DNA from: Arachis hypogaea
Taxonomy: Eukaryota > Streptophyta > Magnoliopsida > Fabales > Fabaceae
Length of the DNA: 64,000 nt
Direction: 5' to 3'
NCBI RefSeq assembly: GCF_003086295.3
Contig: NC_092051.1
Location: 10,470,810-10,534,809, forward strand
The notes under the pieces were generated by a model. It searched no databases and was not told the origin of the DNA. It worked only from the letters and a program-made list of their open reading frames with translations. Each line of letters begins with the position of its first letter. Position 1 is the first letter of the stretch. This document shows positions 36,737 through 47,996 of the stretch, in pieces. The position numbers and the translations under genes were made by a program.

Positions 36737-38206
36737 ATGGACTTCGTGCTAGTCCAAACTGGGACAGGCTGCGAGGCCGTACCCAGAGGCGACGCCGCCG
36801 CAACGGAAACCCGACAACATCCAAGGTTGCCCCCGAGGAACGCAACCCAATCACAGGAGAGACGCCCCTTTGAGGGGACTGGCGACAATCATGCCAGAAT
36901 AATGCAAGAGCTACGCCATAGAATGCAAGACTTGGAACGCCGACTAGCAGATATGGAACGCGACCAACACACCCCAGAGCAGAGTCACTCTCGCTCTCGC
37001 TCCAGGAGTCGCTCCAGACGCACGCCTAGCCCCTAAGCTGAGTCCGAAAGCACCAGGGAGAGAGAACGCGCGAGAAGACGTCGTGACCCCGTCATTTACG
37101 CCAGACGTGAGAGGCGGCGTACCACGAACCACGGGGACGAGGACGCTCGTCGGGAGAGCGACGAGGGAAGAACGACGGTAACGCGGGGACCCGTAATAAT
37201 GGGAGTGACCCCAATTCCACCGTTCCATACTCGAGGTCCGGCTGCCAAAACACTTTGACAAGCCAACGGACATGAGGTACGATGGAACGCAAGACCCGCT
37301 GGAACACCTCACGGCCTTTGAGGCCAAGATGAACCTAGAAGGAGTAGGAGACGAGGTAAGGTGCCGCGCTTTCCCGGTCACCCTCGCGGGACCTGTAATA
37401 CGGTGGTTCAATAACCTCCCGCAGGGCTCGGTAACCCACTTCTCCGACATCAGCCATGCCTTCCTAGCTCAGTTCACAACCAGGATTGCCAAAGCCAAGC
37501 ACCCGATCAATTTGCTGGGGGTGACCCAGAGAGCCGGGGAACCGACTAGAAAATACTTAGATCGTTTCAACGATGAATGCTTGGAATTAGACGGGTTGAC
37601 GGACTCAGTAGCGAGCTTGTGCTTGACGAACGGGCTCCTGAATGACGACTTCAGAAAGCACCTCACCACAAAGCCAGTATGGACAATGCAGGAGATCTAA
37701 TGCGTGGCTAAGGAGTATATTAACGACGAAGAGGTCAGCCGGGTCGTGGCTGCCAATAAACGGCAATCCCCTTACAACCAAACCCGACACTATGAGGGTG
37801 GAGAAAGGCAAAAGGAACACGCCAGGGACGACGGTCCGAGTAAGGCGCCAAAGCCATTTTCCCGAGTCGGGAAATTCACCAACTACACCCCCTCACGGCA
37901 CCGATCACGGAAGTTTACCAACAGATAGCCGAGAAGGGGATACTGTCGAGACCCCGACCCCTGAAGGACAGGACGGGGGGAAACAAAAGCCTTTACTGCG
38001 AATATCACAAGGGATATGGGCACAAGACACAAGACTGCTTCGACCTGAAGGACGCCCTGGAACAAGCAATCAGGGATGGAAAGCTTGCCGACTTCTCCCA
38101 CCTTATAAGGGAGCCAAGGAGACGAAACCGGGATCACGATGGCGAGGACAGGTCCCGGGCGACAAGACGACGCCAAGAACCAAAGGGGGATGACCACGGT
38201 CTCACG
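36737..38206 (+). pseudogene. Tat-type gag, broken
   Basis: An N-terminal piece at 36737-37036 starts MDFVLVQTGTG and ends in an SR-rich tail. The retrotransposon-gag core is at 37272-37700, with YDGTQDPLEHLTAFEAKM, GPVIRWFNNLPQGS and RKYLDRFNDECLEL. It is interrupted by TAA at 37698 and continues as CVAKEYINDEEVSRVV. After another frameshift near 37915 a zinc-knuckle-like YCEYHKGYGHKTQDC appears at ~37999-38043. There are at least two frameshifts and one nonsense change. Confidence 0.8.
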
Positions 38207-39865
38207 GTGGTGAACGTAGTAACAGCGAGGAATTCCGCCCCGAGGTCGAAATCGGCACATAAGAAAGACGCCAAAGTCCTGGCGGTCTCCTCCTCATCCG
38301 CTAGAAGTTCCAGGGGAATCCCATCCATCTCCTTCGGCCCCGAGGACCAATGGTTCGACGAGGTACCAGAAAGCCCTCCCATGGTCATCACGGCCAGAGT
38401 CAAAACCGGCCTCGTCAAACGGATCCTGGTGGATACAGGGGCGGACTCGAACATCATGTTTCGCAACGTTTTCGATGCCTTGGGACTGCGTGATGCCGAT
38501 CTGGCGACCCACCAGCACGGTGTGGTAGGGTTGGGTGACCACTTCATCAACCCGGATGGGATCATCTCACTCCTGACCTCCCTGGGACAAGGACAAAGGC
38601 GAAGGACAGTAATGGACGATTTTGTTGTCTTACGAGATTCCACAGCTTACAACATCATCCTGGGGAGAAAAACCATCAACGACCCTGGGGCAGCGATTAG
38701 CACGAAGCTGCTCGTAATGAAGTTTGTTACTGATGACGGATCCGTAGGATCCATCAGAGGAGACTTGAAAACGGCAGTCGCCTGCGACCACGCCAGTCTC
38801 TCTCTCAGGAAAAAGTTCAAAGAAGCATCGAGGGTTTTCCTTGCCGACCTGGATGCCAGAATAGATGACAAGCCCAGACCTGAGCCAGAAGGGGACTTGG
38901 AAAAATTCAGGGTCGATGATGGGGAGGAAAAGTTCACGTTCATAAACAGAAACCTCCCCCATGAGTTAAAGAAGCCTTTGATGGAGATGATCAGAGCCAA
39001 TGCCGACCTCTTCGCTTGGACGCCAGCCGACATGCCAGGGATAGATCCCCAACTCATGTCACACTATCTGGCCGTCAAGCCGGAAGCTAAGCCAGTGGCC
39101 CAGAGGAGGAGGAAGATGTCACAGGAAAGGGCAGAAGAGGTGGCCAAGCAGACGGCCAACCTCCTTGAAGCAGGGTTCATCCGAGAGCTGGACTACTCGA
39201 TGTGGCTGTCGAACGTGGTCTTGGTGAAAAAGCACAATGGGAGGTGGAGAATGTGCGTAGACTATTCCGACCTCAACAAGGCATGTCCCAAGGACTGCTA
39301 TCCCCTCCCCAACATTGACGCACTCGTCGACGCGGCGGCGGGGTACCGTTATCTGAGCTTCATGGACGCCTACTCTGGGTACAATCAGATACCGATGCAC
39401 CGACCCGACGAGGACAAAACGGCGTTCATAACGCCAGGAAGGATCTATTGCTACAAGATGATGCCATTTGGTCTGAAAAATGCTGGCGCCACGTACCAGA
39501 GACTGATGAACAAGATATTCAGTGAGCTCATAGGCAAGACAGTAGAAGTCTACGTGGACGACATCCTCGTGAAAACCACACAGCCCGACGATCTCCTAAG
39601 CAACCTGGGGGGCGTGTTCGCGGCCCTCCGACAACACGGCATGAGGCTCAACCCGCTCAAATGCGCGTTTGCCATGGAGGCTGGGAAGTTCTTGGGATTC
39701 ATGATCACCCAAAGAGAAGTAGAAGCCAACCCTGAGATGTGTCAAGCGATTCTCCAGATCAAGAGCCCGGGTTGTATCAAAGATGTCCAACGGTTGGCAG
39801 GAAGGCTGACGACATTATCCCGCTTCCTCGGCGCATCGGCAGCGAAAGCCCTACCCTTTTTCAAA
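38207..39865 (+). CDS. Tat-type protease and reverse transcriptase (pol, 5' part)
   Basis: A long uninterrupted frame, really a continuation of gag, so no true start codon is claimed. The protease has ILVDTGADSN near 38427-38456 and a flap-like segment ending AYNIILGRKTIND. Reverse transcriptase spans ~39090-39800, with GRWRMCVDYSDLNKACP, SFMDAYSGYNQI, MPFGLKNAGATY and the catalytic VYVDDILV (~39549). It copies element RNA into DNA in active relatives. At ~39866 the frame runs from RT connection sequence straight into the end of an RNase H domain in a different frame, so the protein downstream of RT is cut off by a deletion. Confidence 0.88.
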
Positions 39866-41366
39866 ATTGGAAGTGTGCAGCGATTCACAGGTCGTCACCT
39901 CGCAAGTAAACGGAAGCTATCAAGCCAGGGACCCCCTCCTGCAAAAGTATTTGGAAAAAGTCAGAGAGTTGACTAGGCAGTTCCTAGAGGTCACGGTCCA
40001 ACACGTTCCAAGAGAAAGGAACACACGGGCAGACCTCCTATCTAAACTAGCGAGCACGAAACCGGGAATGGGCAACCGGTCTCTCATCCAGGGCATGGTG
40101 AAGGAACCAACGGTTGCCCTCCATATAACGGAGTCAAGCCCTTCCTGGTTGGACCCCATCACAAACTTCCTGGAACACGGCAAGTTGCCTGACGATGAGA
40201 AAGCAACCAAAACGTTGAGAAGGGAGGCAGCCAGATATGCAATCATACAAGGACAACTGTTCAGAAAGGGGCTCAGCCAACCCCTATTGAAGTGCTTACA
40301 CCCCGACCAGACGGACTATGTACTTAGAGAAGTCCACGAGGGATGTTGCGGCCACCACATCGGGGGCAAAGCCCTAGCAAAGAAGCTCATCCGAGCTGGA
40401 TATTACTGGCCATCAATGATGAGAGACTCCAAAGAATTTGTCAGAAAATGCGTAAAATGTCAAGAAAACGCCAACTTCCACAAAGCGCCGGCTTCCGAGC
40501 TGAGTTTACTAACGTCTACACGACCTTTCGCTCAATGGGGAGTTGACCTCTTAGGGCCTTTCCCAGTCGGCCCAGGACAAGTTAAATATCTCATAGTCGC
40601 CATCGACTACTACACCAAATGGATAGAGGCTGAACCACTAGCCAGCATATCCTCGTCCAATTGCAGGAAGTTCATGTGGAGACAAGTGATAACCCATTTC
40701 GGTATCCCGAAGGTCGTCATTTCGGATAATGGGACGCAGTTCACCGACAAGAAATTTACGGAATTCCTCACCGGCCTGGGGATAAAATAAAAGTTTTCCT
40801 CAGTAGAACATCCCCAGACGAACGGACAAGTGGAGTCCGCAAACAAAGTCATCCTACTAGGCCTCAAGAAACGCTTAGACAGCAAGAAAGGCGCATGGGC
40901 CGACGAGCTCGCTTCGGTACTCTGGTCCTACCGGACAACCGAGCAAAGCTCTACCGGGAAAACCCCCTTTCGCCTAACGTACGGGGTCAACACAGTGATA
41001 CCCGTGGAAATTAGCGAACCGAGTCCACAGTTACTTCTCGCAGGAGTAGACGAAGCGGTAGAAAAGGACCTGGTAGAAGAGACCAGAGAGATGGCCCACT
41101 TGTCAGAAACGGCACTAAAACAAAGAATAGCCCTGCGCTACAACACTAAAGTCCTCATGAGGGATTTTGAGGAAAGAGACCTCGTCCTGCAACGCAACGA
41201 CGTCGGTTTACCGACCCCAGGGGAAAGAAAACTGGCGGCAAACTGGGAAGGTCCCTACAGAATCAAAGAAGTGCTCGGCAAAGGCGCCTACAAGCTCGAG
41301 AGACTCGACGGCAAAGAAATCCCAAGGACATGGAACGCAGGTAACCTAAGGAGGTTCTACTCGTAA
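39866..41366 (+). pseudogene. Tat-type RNase H remnant and integrase, with in-frame stop
   Basis: Starts in the second half of the archaeal-type RNase H (CSDSQVVTSQVNG, VPRERNTRADLLSKLAS). Integrase follows: zinc-binding VHEGCCGHH and CVKCQ, first catalytic Asp in QWGVDLLGPF, second in ISDNGTQF (~40725), Glu in TNGQVESANK (~40827). A TAA stop at 40788-40790 lies between the second Asp and the Glu, so the catalytic triad cannot be made in one protein. The C-terminus ends RRFYS at 41366. Confidence 0.85.
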
Positions 41367-41856
41367 CCTGGGCGCACCGACCAAGGGGCCTAGCGGGCTA
41401 ATAGATGCTTACTCTATTCACATGTTAACTTTTAGCTATTTATCTTTATCAAATACTTGCCATGTTAACGAACTTGTTTGGCTAACGATTAATTCTTACT
41501 TGTCAAAATTTTATCTACTACTTCCCAATACATATTTTACACGACCGCGTCCTTCAACGGCAACCCGGGTTTGATCACCCCGGGAGCTAGACGGATTATA
41601 GCAATGACTAATGGCCGCGACAACACGACCAAAACGGTCCAAACCGTTACCAATGTAAACGGCGAAACGGACACAAATGATAAGTCCACACCAGAAAAAC
41701 GGTAACAAAACATAATACGCTACTAAACAAACAAGATGAAGGCAATAATAAAAGGCCGACCAGGCGACCACCAGAAAGTAGCAAAAGTCTCGACAATCAC
41801 AAAAAGGATCAACAAGTATCTTACAAAACCACATAAAAAACACAAGTTACAAAAGC
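41367..41856. other. Element 3' untranslated spacer
   Basis: Between the convergent ends of pol (+) and the antisense ORF (-). No clear coding sequence. Confidence 0.5.
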
Positions 41857-42813
41857 TCACTTCCGAGGCATGTCGACAATCTTGCCGTCTTGGATCGTCT
41901 TTAACACCCCAATAGCCGACGTCTCGAAGTCAGGAGCCACGATCTTGACCTGGGCCTTCAGAGCCTCCTCGGTCATGAAGATCACATTCTTCCCTTGCTC
42001 CTTTGTCGCTTTGTGCTTCCTCTTGAGCTCCTCGACCTTGACCTTAGTAGCCTTAGCCGACGAAACGGCCTGGTCGCGTTCCTTCTCTAAGGCCGCCACC
42101 CGGCCCTGAGTGGCGTTCAGCTGGCTCTCTAAGGTCATCTCCCGCTCGGCTAATCGGGCCACCGTCTCATCGGAAGCCTTCAATTTCTCCGCGGAAAATG
42201 TCGCTTTCTCCTCAGAAGCCTTGAGCTTCTCCCCCATCTCGGACAATTGACTCTGGAGCAGCTCGACTTGCACCTTGAAGTCATTGTTCGCCTTGCCTGA
42301 GGATTCGAGTTTCCTCCGGAGAGCCTGCATTCCCGACAACTCGAACTCAGCCTTTCGAGCTATCACGGCCCCCCGGAGCAAAGTCCGGTACATCCATCTC
42401 GCCTGTCCAGCCAGGTCAGTCCCAAGAAAATGCTCCTCAGTCCCAGGGATCAGCTGGGAGTCAATAAATTTCGTAGCATTAAAATTTTTTTCCATAATGG
42501 TGAGAGTCCCTTCCGAGCTGGCAGACGCCCTCCGCCTCTTAGGGGTATGGATGAGTTCCACATCATCATCTTTTGGATGGGTAGGGGACAAGTGCCCAAC
42601 GACGGCCGCCTCTTCGAGAATGGGGGAAGCCTGCACCTCGGCCGAGTTCTTCCCCGACATAGCGGTGTCACGGGGAGAGGACATAGCCTGGTCCCCCTTC
42701 TCCCCATAAGGGCCTTCCGGGTTCCCGGCATCCTTCCCGTTAGCCCTCTCCTCATCGCTATCCTCCAAGAAGGTCTTGACTAAGTTTTCAGGCCCGGTCA
42801 CCGAAGCAGACAT
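41857..42813 (-). CDS. Antisense ORF, coiled-coil part
   Basis: Minus-strand frame of ~320 codons with no stop, starting at or near MSASVTGPENLV after an AG acceptor-like site. The first third is acidic and low-complexity with a basic patch (TPKRRRA). The last ~160 residues form a long heptad-rich coiled coil (LRRKLESSGKANNDFK, LLQSQLSEMGEKLKA, LESQLNATQGRVAALEKE). It lies between pol and the 3' LTR, opposite to gag-pol. Similar antisense ORFs are known in Tat-lineage elements; their role is not established. It is probably the 3' exon of the gene whose 5' part is at 42912-43691. Confidence 0.55.
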   Translation of the reverse strand: MSASVTGPENLVKTFLEDSDEERANGKDAGNPEGPYGEKGDQAMSSPRDTAMSGKNSAEVQASPILEEAAVVGHLSPTHPKDDDVELIHTPKRRRASASSEGTLTIMEKNFNATKFIDSQLIPGTEEHFLGTDLAGQARWMYRTLLRGAVIARKAEFELSGMQALRRKLESSGKANNDFKVQVELLQSQLSEMGEKLKASEEKATFSAEKLKASDETVARLAEREMTLESQLNATQGRVAALEKERDQAVSSAKATKVKVEELKRKHKATKEQGKNVIFMTEEALKAQVKIVAPDFETSAIGVLKTIQDGKIVDMPRK

Positions 42814-42911
42814 CTCCACCACAACAAAGAAGCAAATGCATTAGTCGTGAAGTCGGGAAGAACGAACCAAACAATAAACAATGCAGAAAAGATAAAGACA
42901 AAACAGCTCAC

Positions 42912-43691
42912 AAATATAATTCCTGGAAGACTCCTGCTCGCCCATGAGGAGATGGGGGTTCAGGGGGTTCTTCCCAAAAAGAGCAAACAACACATCGGCG
43001 ATCCTCTTATTTGCAGGGGACATCCCCTTGTAGGTCACTTTAATGAAAGAATTCGACCCCGCCCCGAAGCTCCAATAAGTCGGGATGAGGCGTTTCCCCT
43101 CTAACGATAACCAAAAGAGATGGCGACCTTTAACAGGGCGAACTTTGAAGAATTTGTCCTTGAACCCGTGATAAGAGTCCTCGAACAGGCCAAATATCCT
43201 CCGGCCTTGGGCAGACCAGAAAGACAAGATTGTTTGGAGGGGTTGGTAAGGTTGAAAAAGAAAAGGAAGACATCCACTGACGCCAGCAACTCGAGATATT
43301 CACAAACCATCTCGAAGCAGCGGATAGAAGCCCAGCTGTTCGGATGGAGTTGCGACGGCAAAACGGATATCCGGTTAAGGAGAGACATCTGGAAATCGGA
43401 GAACGGCAGGCAAACGCTGACCTGGGTGAACATGGCTTTGTAAAACCATATCCAGTTGGCGACCCGGGGAGAACGGAAATTGATCTCGTATAAACGCTCG
43501 TTAGGCGCAGGGACGAAGGTCTCGTAGTTGGTCTCCTCGTCTGTCACCCCGCATAGATACCCGGCTTGCCGGAACTCCGTTAACTCCTCCAGATCCATCT
43601 GGTTCGGCGAGTCCTTTACGTCTGAGGTCACCCAGGCGTAGGGGTCATAGTTCGTCGCGGAGGCGGAAGCCCGAGAAACGACGCGAGGCAT
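42912..43691 (-). pseudogene. Antisense ORF, N-terminal part (gypsy-type 'transposase' domain family)
   Basis: Starts MPRVVSRASASATNY at 43691, just after an AG acceptor. A matching GTAATC donor lies at 43978, so a 5'-UTR intron is likely. It contains VCLPFSDFQMSLLNRI, QLHPNSWASIRCFEM and SVDVFLFFFNLTNPSK, which I associate with the Pfam family 'putative gypsy type transposon'. A frameshift near 43215 moves the reading to SFWSAQGRRIFGLFED and WSFGAGSNSFIKVT. A GTGAGC donor-like site follows NYI at ~42911. Its function is unknown; the name 'transposase' in that family is historical. Confidence 0.55.
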
Positions 43692-44364
43692 ACCTACGGT
43701 GGGGGTACCACTCCATTAGTCTATGAGGTCGGGAGCTCGGAAAAACCCAAAAAACTACGTTTATCCTATTTAACAATTAAGATCAAGCATGGCCAAAGCT
43801 ACATCTACCCCATAGGCCACCTAAAAACCTACCCTGGAATGGTACCTCTCCCCTAACACGTCTACCTATCATCAAAAAGCCATATAGCAACAAATTCCAA
43901 ACAAGGCAGCAAGAACAAGCAAATACAAACAGCAAGCATACAATAACAGAACAGAAAAGAGAGAAGTCTGAGGATTACCTGAATTTGTTAAGACTGGAAG
44001 GACGAGAGGAAGATGTTCAAAGAAACTGCAACAACACTCTGGAACTACGGAGGGAAGAAGAGGGAGATAGCAAGGAAATGGAAGAAACAAGAGCGCAAAA
44101 AGAGAAAAAAGTGGGAGGTAAACTATTTAAAACTGCCACCCAAGAAGGGCGAAAGACTTGGGGGCAAAATAGTATTTACACGCGGGGTTTTGCAACCCAT
44201 TATGAGCATTTAATGCTCAGCGTGAGGAACGAAGCGGCAAACGGTTGCTTCAGCAACCAAGAGACACGCGCGCAGGGGACATGTCCCCTCCACGAGCGGC
44301 CGACCTAACGAGGATGAATGAAGCGAGAAGCAACATGCCGCTGATAGCTCCCACGACTATCATT

Positions 44365-44379
44365 GGCGCGTGGGGGCAC
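44365..44379 (+). other. Polypurine tract
   Basis: GGCGCGTGGGGGCAC directly before the 3' LTR. Confidence 0.6.
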
Positions 44380-44777
44380 TGTTACGGCCTGGCCCAAACC
44401 CCCTACGGGTCGGCCTGACCCGAGCACCACCCGACCCGGACACGCCCCCCAACCCGGACACGCGTCCCGGACAGCTCATACACGGCTGTGGGATAACGTC
44501 CCTGATAAAGTGGGCCTGTCCTCATTGGACCCACCTCTGACAGTATATAAGGGGAAGGTTTACTCTTCCCCCAAGGTACGTCATATATCATATTACCCTT
44601 TTTCGCCTGCACATTTACTGACAAGAGCGTCGGAGTGTCTTTGCAGGTGGCACTCCCCCTTTTCACACGAAGTACTCAGGACCTCGCACACCCCTGGCCG
44701 GTAGTCCACAACCTGACGAGCCCCTACCATCTCCCAGGATTTCAACCCAAATCGTCCGGTAACCGACCTACCAAACA
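44380..44777 (+). repeat. 3' LTR (398 bp)
   Basis: TGTTACGGCC to CTACCAAACA, followed by the target duplication AATTT. It differs from the 5' LTR by one ~17-bp insertion and scattered substitutions. Confidence 0.9.
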
Positions 44778-44782
44778 AATTT

Positions 44783-45209
44783 ACACAAAATAATTTTTCT
44801 CTTCAAATTATTATCGTACTCTTTTAAGATACTTTAAGTACCTACACAATATATAATGTCAATTGGCGTCTAAATTTAAGTTTTAATATTATCCTTAATG
44901 AGAGAATTTTATTATTAAAAAATTTCTTCCGTACATCCATCAGCTACGTTAAATAAATAAACTTCCACATCTTTTTTTACAGCACTTTATTAAGAATTTT
45001 TTTGTTGAATATAAATTATTCATGCGGATTTTTTTATAATGGATATGCTTTTAAAATAATAAAAGTAAAATAATTTAATAGAAATTTTTTTTAAGAGAAT
45101 AAAAAACGGAGGAAAGAAGAGAGATTAAGCCAATATAAGAGTTGTTATGAGGCATATGTAGATAGATAATGGTAAGAAAAAAGAATAATAAAAAATAAGA
45201 GAAAAAGAT
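44783..45209. other. Host flank, AT-rich, no gene seen
   Basis: AT-rich sequence between the 3' LTR and the foldback MITE. The stretch near 44848 (AATATATAATGTCAAT, GGCGTCTAAATTT) is distantly like the 33715-34545 repeat unit. Confidence 0.5.
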
Positions 45210-45438
45210 AAATAGGTCCCTGACCTTTTGTCCCACGGACATTTTTCGTCCCTGACCATTGAAAAATACTTTTAAGTCCCTGACCTTCACAAAACTTGGA
45301 CGGATCAGTCCCTGACGGAGGCATTTGAACGAATGGACTGATCCGTCCAAGTTTTGTGAATGTCAGGGACTTAAAAGTATTTTTCAATGGTCAGGGACAA
45401 AAATGTCCGCGGGACAAAAGGTCAGGGACCTATTTGTC
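45210..45438. mobile_element. Foldback MITE, ~229 bp, copy 1
   Basis: Two arms of ~105 bp in inverted orientation: AAATAGGTCCCTGACC on the left and GGTCAGGGACCTATTT on the right, with TTTTCAATGGTCAGGGAC and GGACTGATCCGTCC inside. The loop is ~20 bp. It can fold into one long hairpin and is non-coding. Copy 2 lies at 47433-47661 as part of the tandem duplication. Confidence 0.85.
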
Positions 45439-45489
45439 CTTTTATAAAAACAAAAATTAAAAATTCTAAAAGAATAATAAAATAAAAGG

Positions 45490-45919
45490 AAGACATCCAA
45501 TGACGCCGGCAACTCGAGATATTCACAAACCATCTCGAAGCAGCGGATAGAAGCCCAGCTGTTCGGATGGAGTTGCGACGGCGAAACGGATATCCGGTTA
45601 AGGAGAGACATCTGGAAATCGGAGAACGGCAGGCGAACGCTGACCTGGGTGAACATGGCTTTGTAAAACCATATCCAGTTGGCGACCCGGGGAGAACGGA
45701 AATTGATCTCGTATAAATGCTCGTTAGGCGCAGGGACGAAGGTCTCGTAGTTGGTCTCCTCGTCTGTCCCCCCGCATAGATACCCGGCTTGCCGGAACTC
45801 CGTTAACTCCTCCAGATCCATCTGGTTCGGCGAGTCCTTTACGTCTGAGGTCACCCAGGCGTAGGGGTTATAGTTCGCCGCGGAGGCGGAAGCACGAGAA
45901 ACGACGCGAGACATACCTA
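45490..45919 (-). pseudogene. Duplicated antisense-ORF 5' piece
   Basis: Second copy of the MSRVVSRASASAANY to LELPASLDVF segment (start at 45912). It is cut off at the duplication breakpoint, where the frame runs into host flank. Confidence 0.7.
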
Positions 45920-46601
45920 CAGTGGGGTACCACTCCATTAGTCTATGAGGTCGGGAGCTCGGAAAAACCCAAAAAACTACGTTTATCCTATTTAACAATT
46001 AAGATCAAGCATGGCCAAAGCTACATCTACCCCACAAGCCACCTAAAAACCTACCCTGGAATGGTACCTCTCCCCTAACACGTCTACCTATCATCAAAAA
46101 GCCATATAGCAACAAATTCCAAACAAGGCAGCAAGAACAAGCAAATACAAACAGCAAGCATACAATAACAGAACAGAAAAGAGAGAAGTCCGAGGATTAC
46201 CTGAATTTGTTAAGACTGGAAGGACGAGAGGAAGATGTTCAAAGAAACTGCAACAACACTCTGGAACTACTGAGGGAAGAAGAGGGAGATAGCAAGGAAA
46301 TGGAAGAAACAAGAGCGCAAAAAGAGGAAAAAGTGGGAGGTAAACTATTTAAAACTGCCACCCAAGAAGCGCGAAAGACTTGGGGGCAAAATAGTATTTA
46401 CACGCGGGGTTTTGCAACCCATTATGAGCATTTAATGCTCAGCGCGAGGAACGAAGCGGCAAACGGTTGCTTCAGCAACCAAGAGACACGCGCGCAGGGG
46501 ACATGTCCCCTCCGCGAGCGGCCGACCTAACGAGGATGAACGAAGCGAGAAGCAACACGCCGCTGATAGCTCCCACGACTATCATTGGCGCGTGGGGGAA
46601 C

Positions 46602-46999
46602 TGTTACGGCCTGGCCCAAACCCCCTACGGGTCGACCCGACCCGAGCACCACCCGACCCGGACACGCCCCCCAACCCGGACACGCGTCCCGGACAGCTCA
46701 TACACGGCTGTGGGATAACGTCCCTGATAAAGTGGGCCTGTCCTCATTGGGCCCACCTCTGACAGTATATAAGGGGAAGGTTTACTCTTCCCCCAAGGTA
46801 CGTCATATATCATATCACCCTTTTTCGCCTGCACATTTACTGACAAGAGCGTCGGAGTGTCTTTGCAGGTGGCACTCCCCCTTTTCACACGAAGTACTCA
46901 GGACCTCGCACACCCCTGGCCGGTAGTCCACAACCTGACGAGCCCCTACCATCTCCCAGGATTTCAACCCAAATCGTCCGGTAACCGACCTACCAAACA
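46602..46999 (+). repeat. Duplicated 3' LTR
   Basis: 398 bp, TGTTACGGCC to TACCAAACA, followed by the same AATTT and the same host flank as at 44777. It arose by the tandem duplication and not by a new insertion. Confidence 0.9.
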
Positions 47000-47432
47000 A
47001 ATTTACACAAAATAATTTTTCTCTTCAAATTATTATCGTACTTTTTTAATATACTTTAAGTACCTACATAATATATAATGTCAATTGGCGTCTAAATTTA
47101 AGTTTTAATATTATCCTTAATGAGAGAAGTTTATTATTAAAAAATTTCTTCCGTACATCCATCAGCTACGTTAAATAAATAAACTTCCACATATTTTTTT
47201 TACAGCACTTTATTAAGAATTTTTTTGTTGAATATAAATTATTCATGCGGATTTTTTTATAATGGATATGCTTTTAAAATAATAAAAGTAAAATAATTTA
47301 ATAGAAAATTTTTTTAAGAGAATAAAAAACGGAGAAAAGAAGAGAGATTAAGCCAATATAAGAGTTGTTATGAGGCATATGTAGATAGATAATGGTAAGA
47401 AAAAAGAATAATAAAAAATAAGAGAAAAAGAT

Positions 47433-47661
47433 AAATAGGTCCCTGACCTTTTGTCCCACGGACATTTTTCGTCCCTAACCATTGAAAAATACTTTTAAGT
47501 CCCTGACCTTCACAAAACTTGGACGGATCAGTCCCTGACGGAGACATTTGAACGAATGGACTGATCCGTCCAAGTTTTGTGAATGTCAGGGACTTAAAAG
47601 TATTTTTCAATGGTCAGGGACAAAAATGTCCGCGGGACAAAAGGTCAGGGACCTATTTGTC
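47433..47661. mobile_element. Foldback MITE, copy 2
   Basis: Same foldback element as 45210-45438 with a few substitutions. Confidence 0.85.
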
Positions 47662-47706
47662 CTTTTATAAAAACAAAAATTAAAAATTCTAAAAGAATAA
47701 TAAAAC

Positions 47707-47890
47707 TAAAGATAATTTAAAATGTTGAATATAAAATTATAAGAAATAAAAAATTTTTAGCCATTAAACTTATGCAAGAGAAAGAGTGGTCTAAATATAA
47801 ATTTTTATATCTGTTTTAAATTAAATATATATAATTGAGAAATAAATAAATTTATAAATATTTATAAATTTTTATCTTTATTGTTACACA
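47707..47890. other. Host flank, AT-rich, no gene seen
   Basis: Spacer between the tandem duplication and the MULE. It aligns with a diverged paralogue at 54150-54360. Confidence 0.5.
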
Positions 47891-47996
47891 TAATAACAAG
47901 GGCAAAAAACCATATTGAGCCAAAGCAAGAATCTTGTAACGAAAATGCGCCAAATCCAATTTCGTTTCAGCAATGAGCCAAAGTGTATTTTAATAT

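Larger units (their letters stand above)
36330..44777 (+). mobile_element. Tat-lineage Ty3/gypsy retrotransposon, defective
   Basis: 8448-bp element with a 5' LTR (36330-36710), primer-binding site, gag, protease, RT, remnant RNase H, integrase, a long 3' region with antisense ORFs, polypurine tract and a 3' LTR (44380-44777). Perfect 5-bp target duplications AATTT lie at 36325-36329 and 44778-44782. It is much richer in GC than its surroundings. The Tat lineage is inferred from the primer site TTGGCGCCGTCTGTGGGG, the RT wording, the archaeal-type RNase H remnant and the antisense ORF. An internal deletion, frameshifts and stops make it non-autonomous. Confidence 0.92.
43261..45483. repeat. 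Unit 1 of a 2223-bp tandem duplication
   Basis: Contains the end of the antisense ORF, the 3' LTR and ~700 bp of host flank with a foldback MITE. It is repeated directly at 45484-47706 with an offset of 2223 and only scattered substitutions. Confidence 0.9.
45484..47706. repeat. Unit 2 of the 2223-bp tandem duplication
   Basis: Begins abruptly inside the element's antisense ORF (AAAAGGAAGACATCC). It repeats everything to the end of the host flank, after which unique flank resumes at 47707. The join has a few bases of A-rich microhomology. Confidence 0.9.

Noticed and set aside
36459..38643. Minus-strand and alternate-frame ORFs within Tat gag-pol
   Set aside because: Opposite-strand shadows of GC-rich coding DNA.
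43872..44090. 72-codon hydrophobic minus-strand ORF (also 46094-46312)
   Set aside because: Spans a likely 5'-UTR donor site of the antisense gene; probably untranslated leader plus intron.
46602..46999. Independent solo LTR
   Set aside because: Same flank and same truncated upstream element sequence as at 44380; explained by the tandem duplication.
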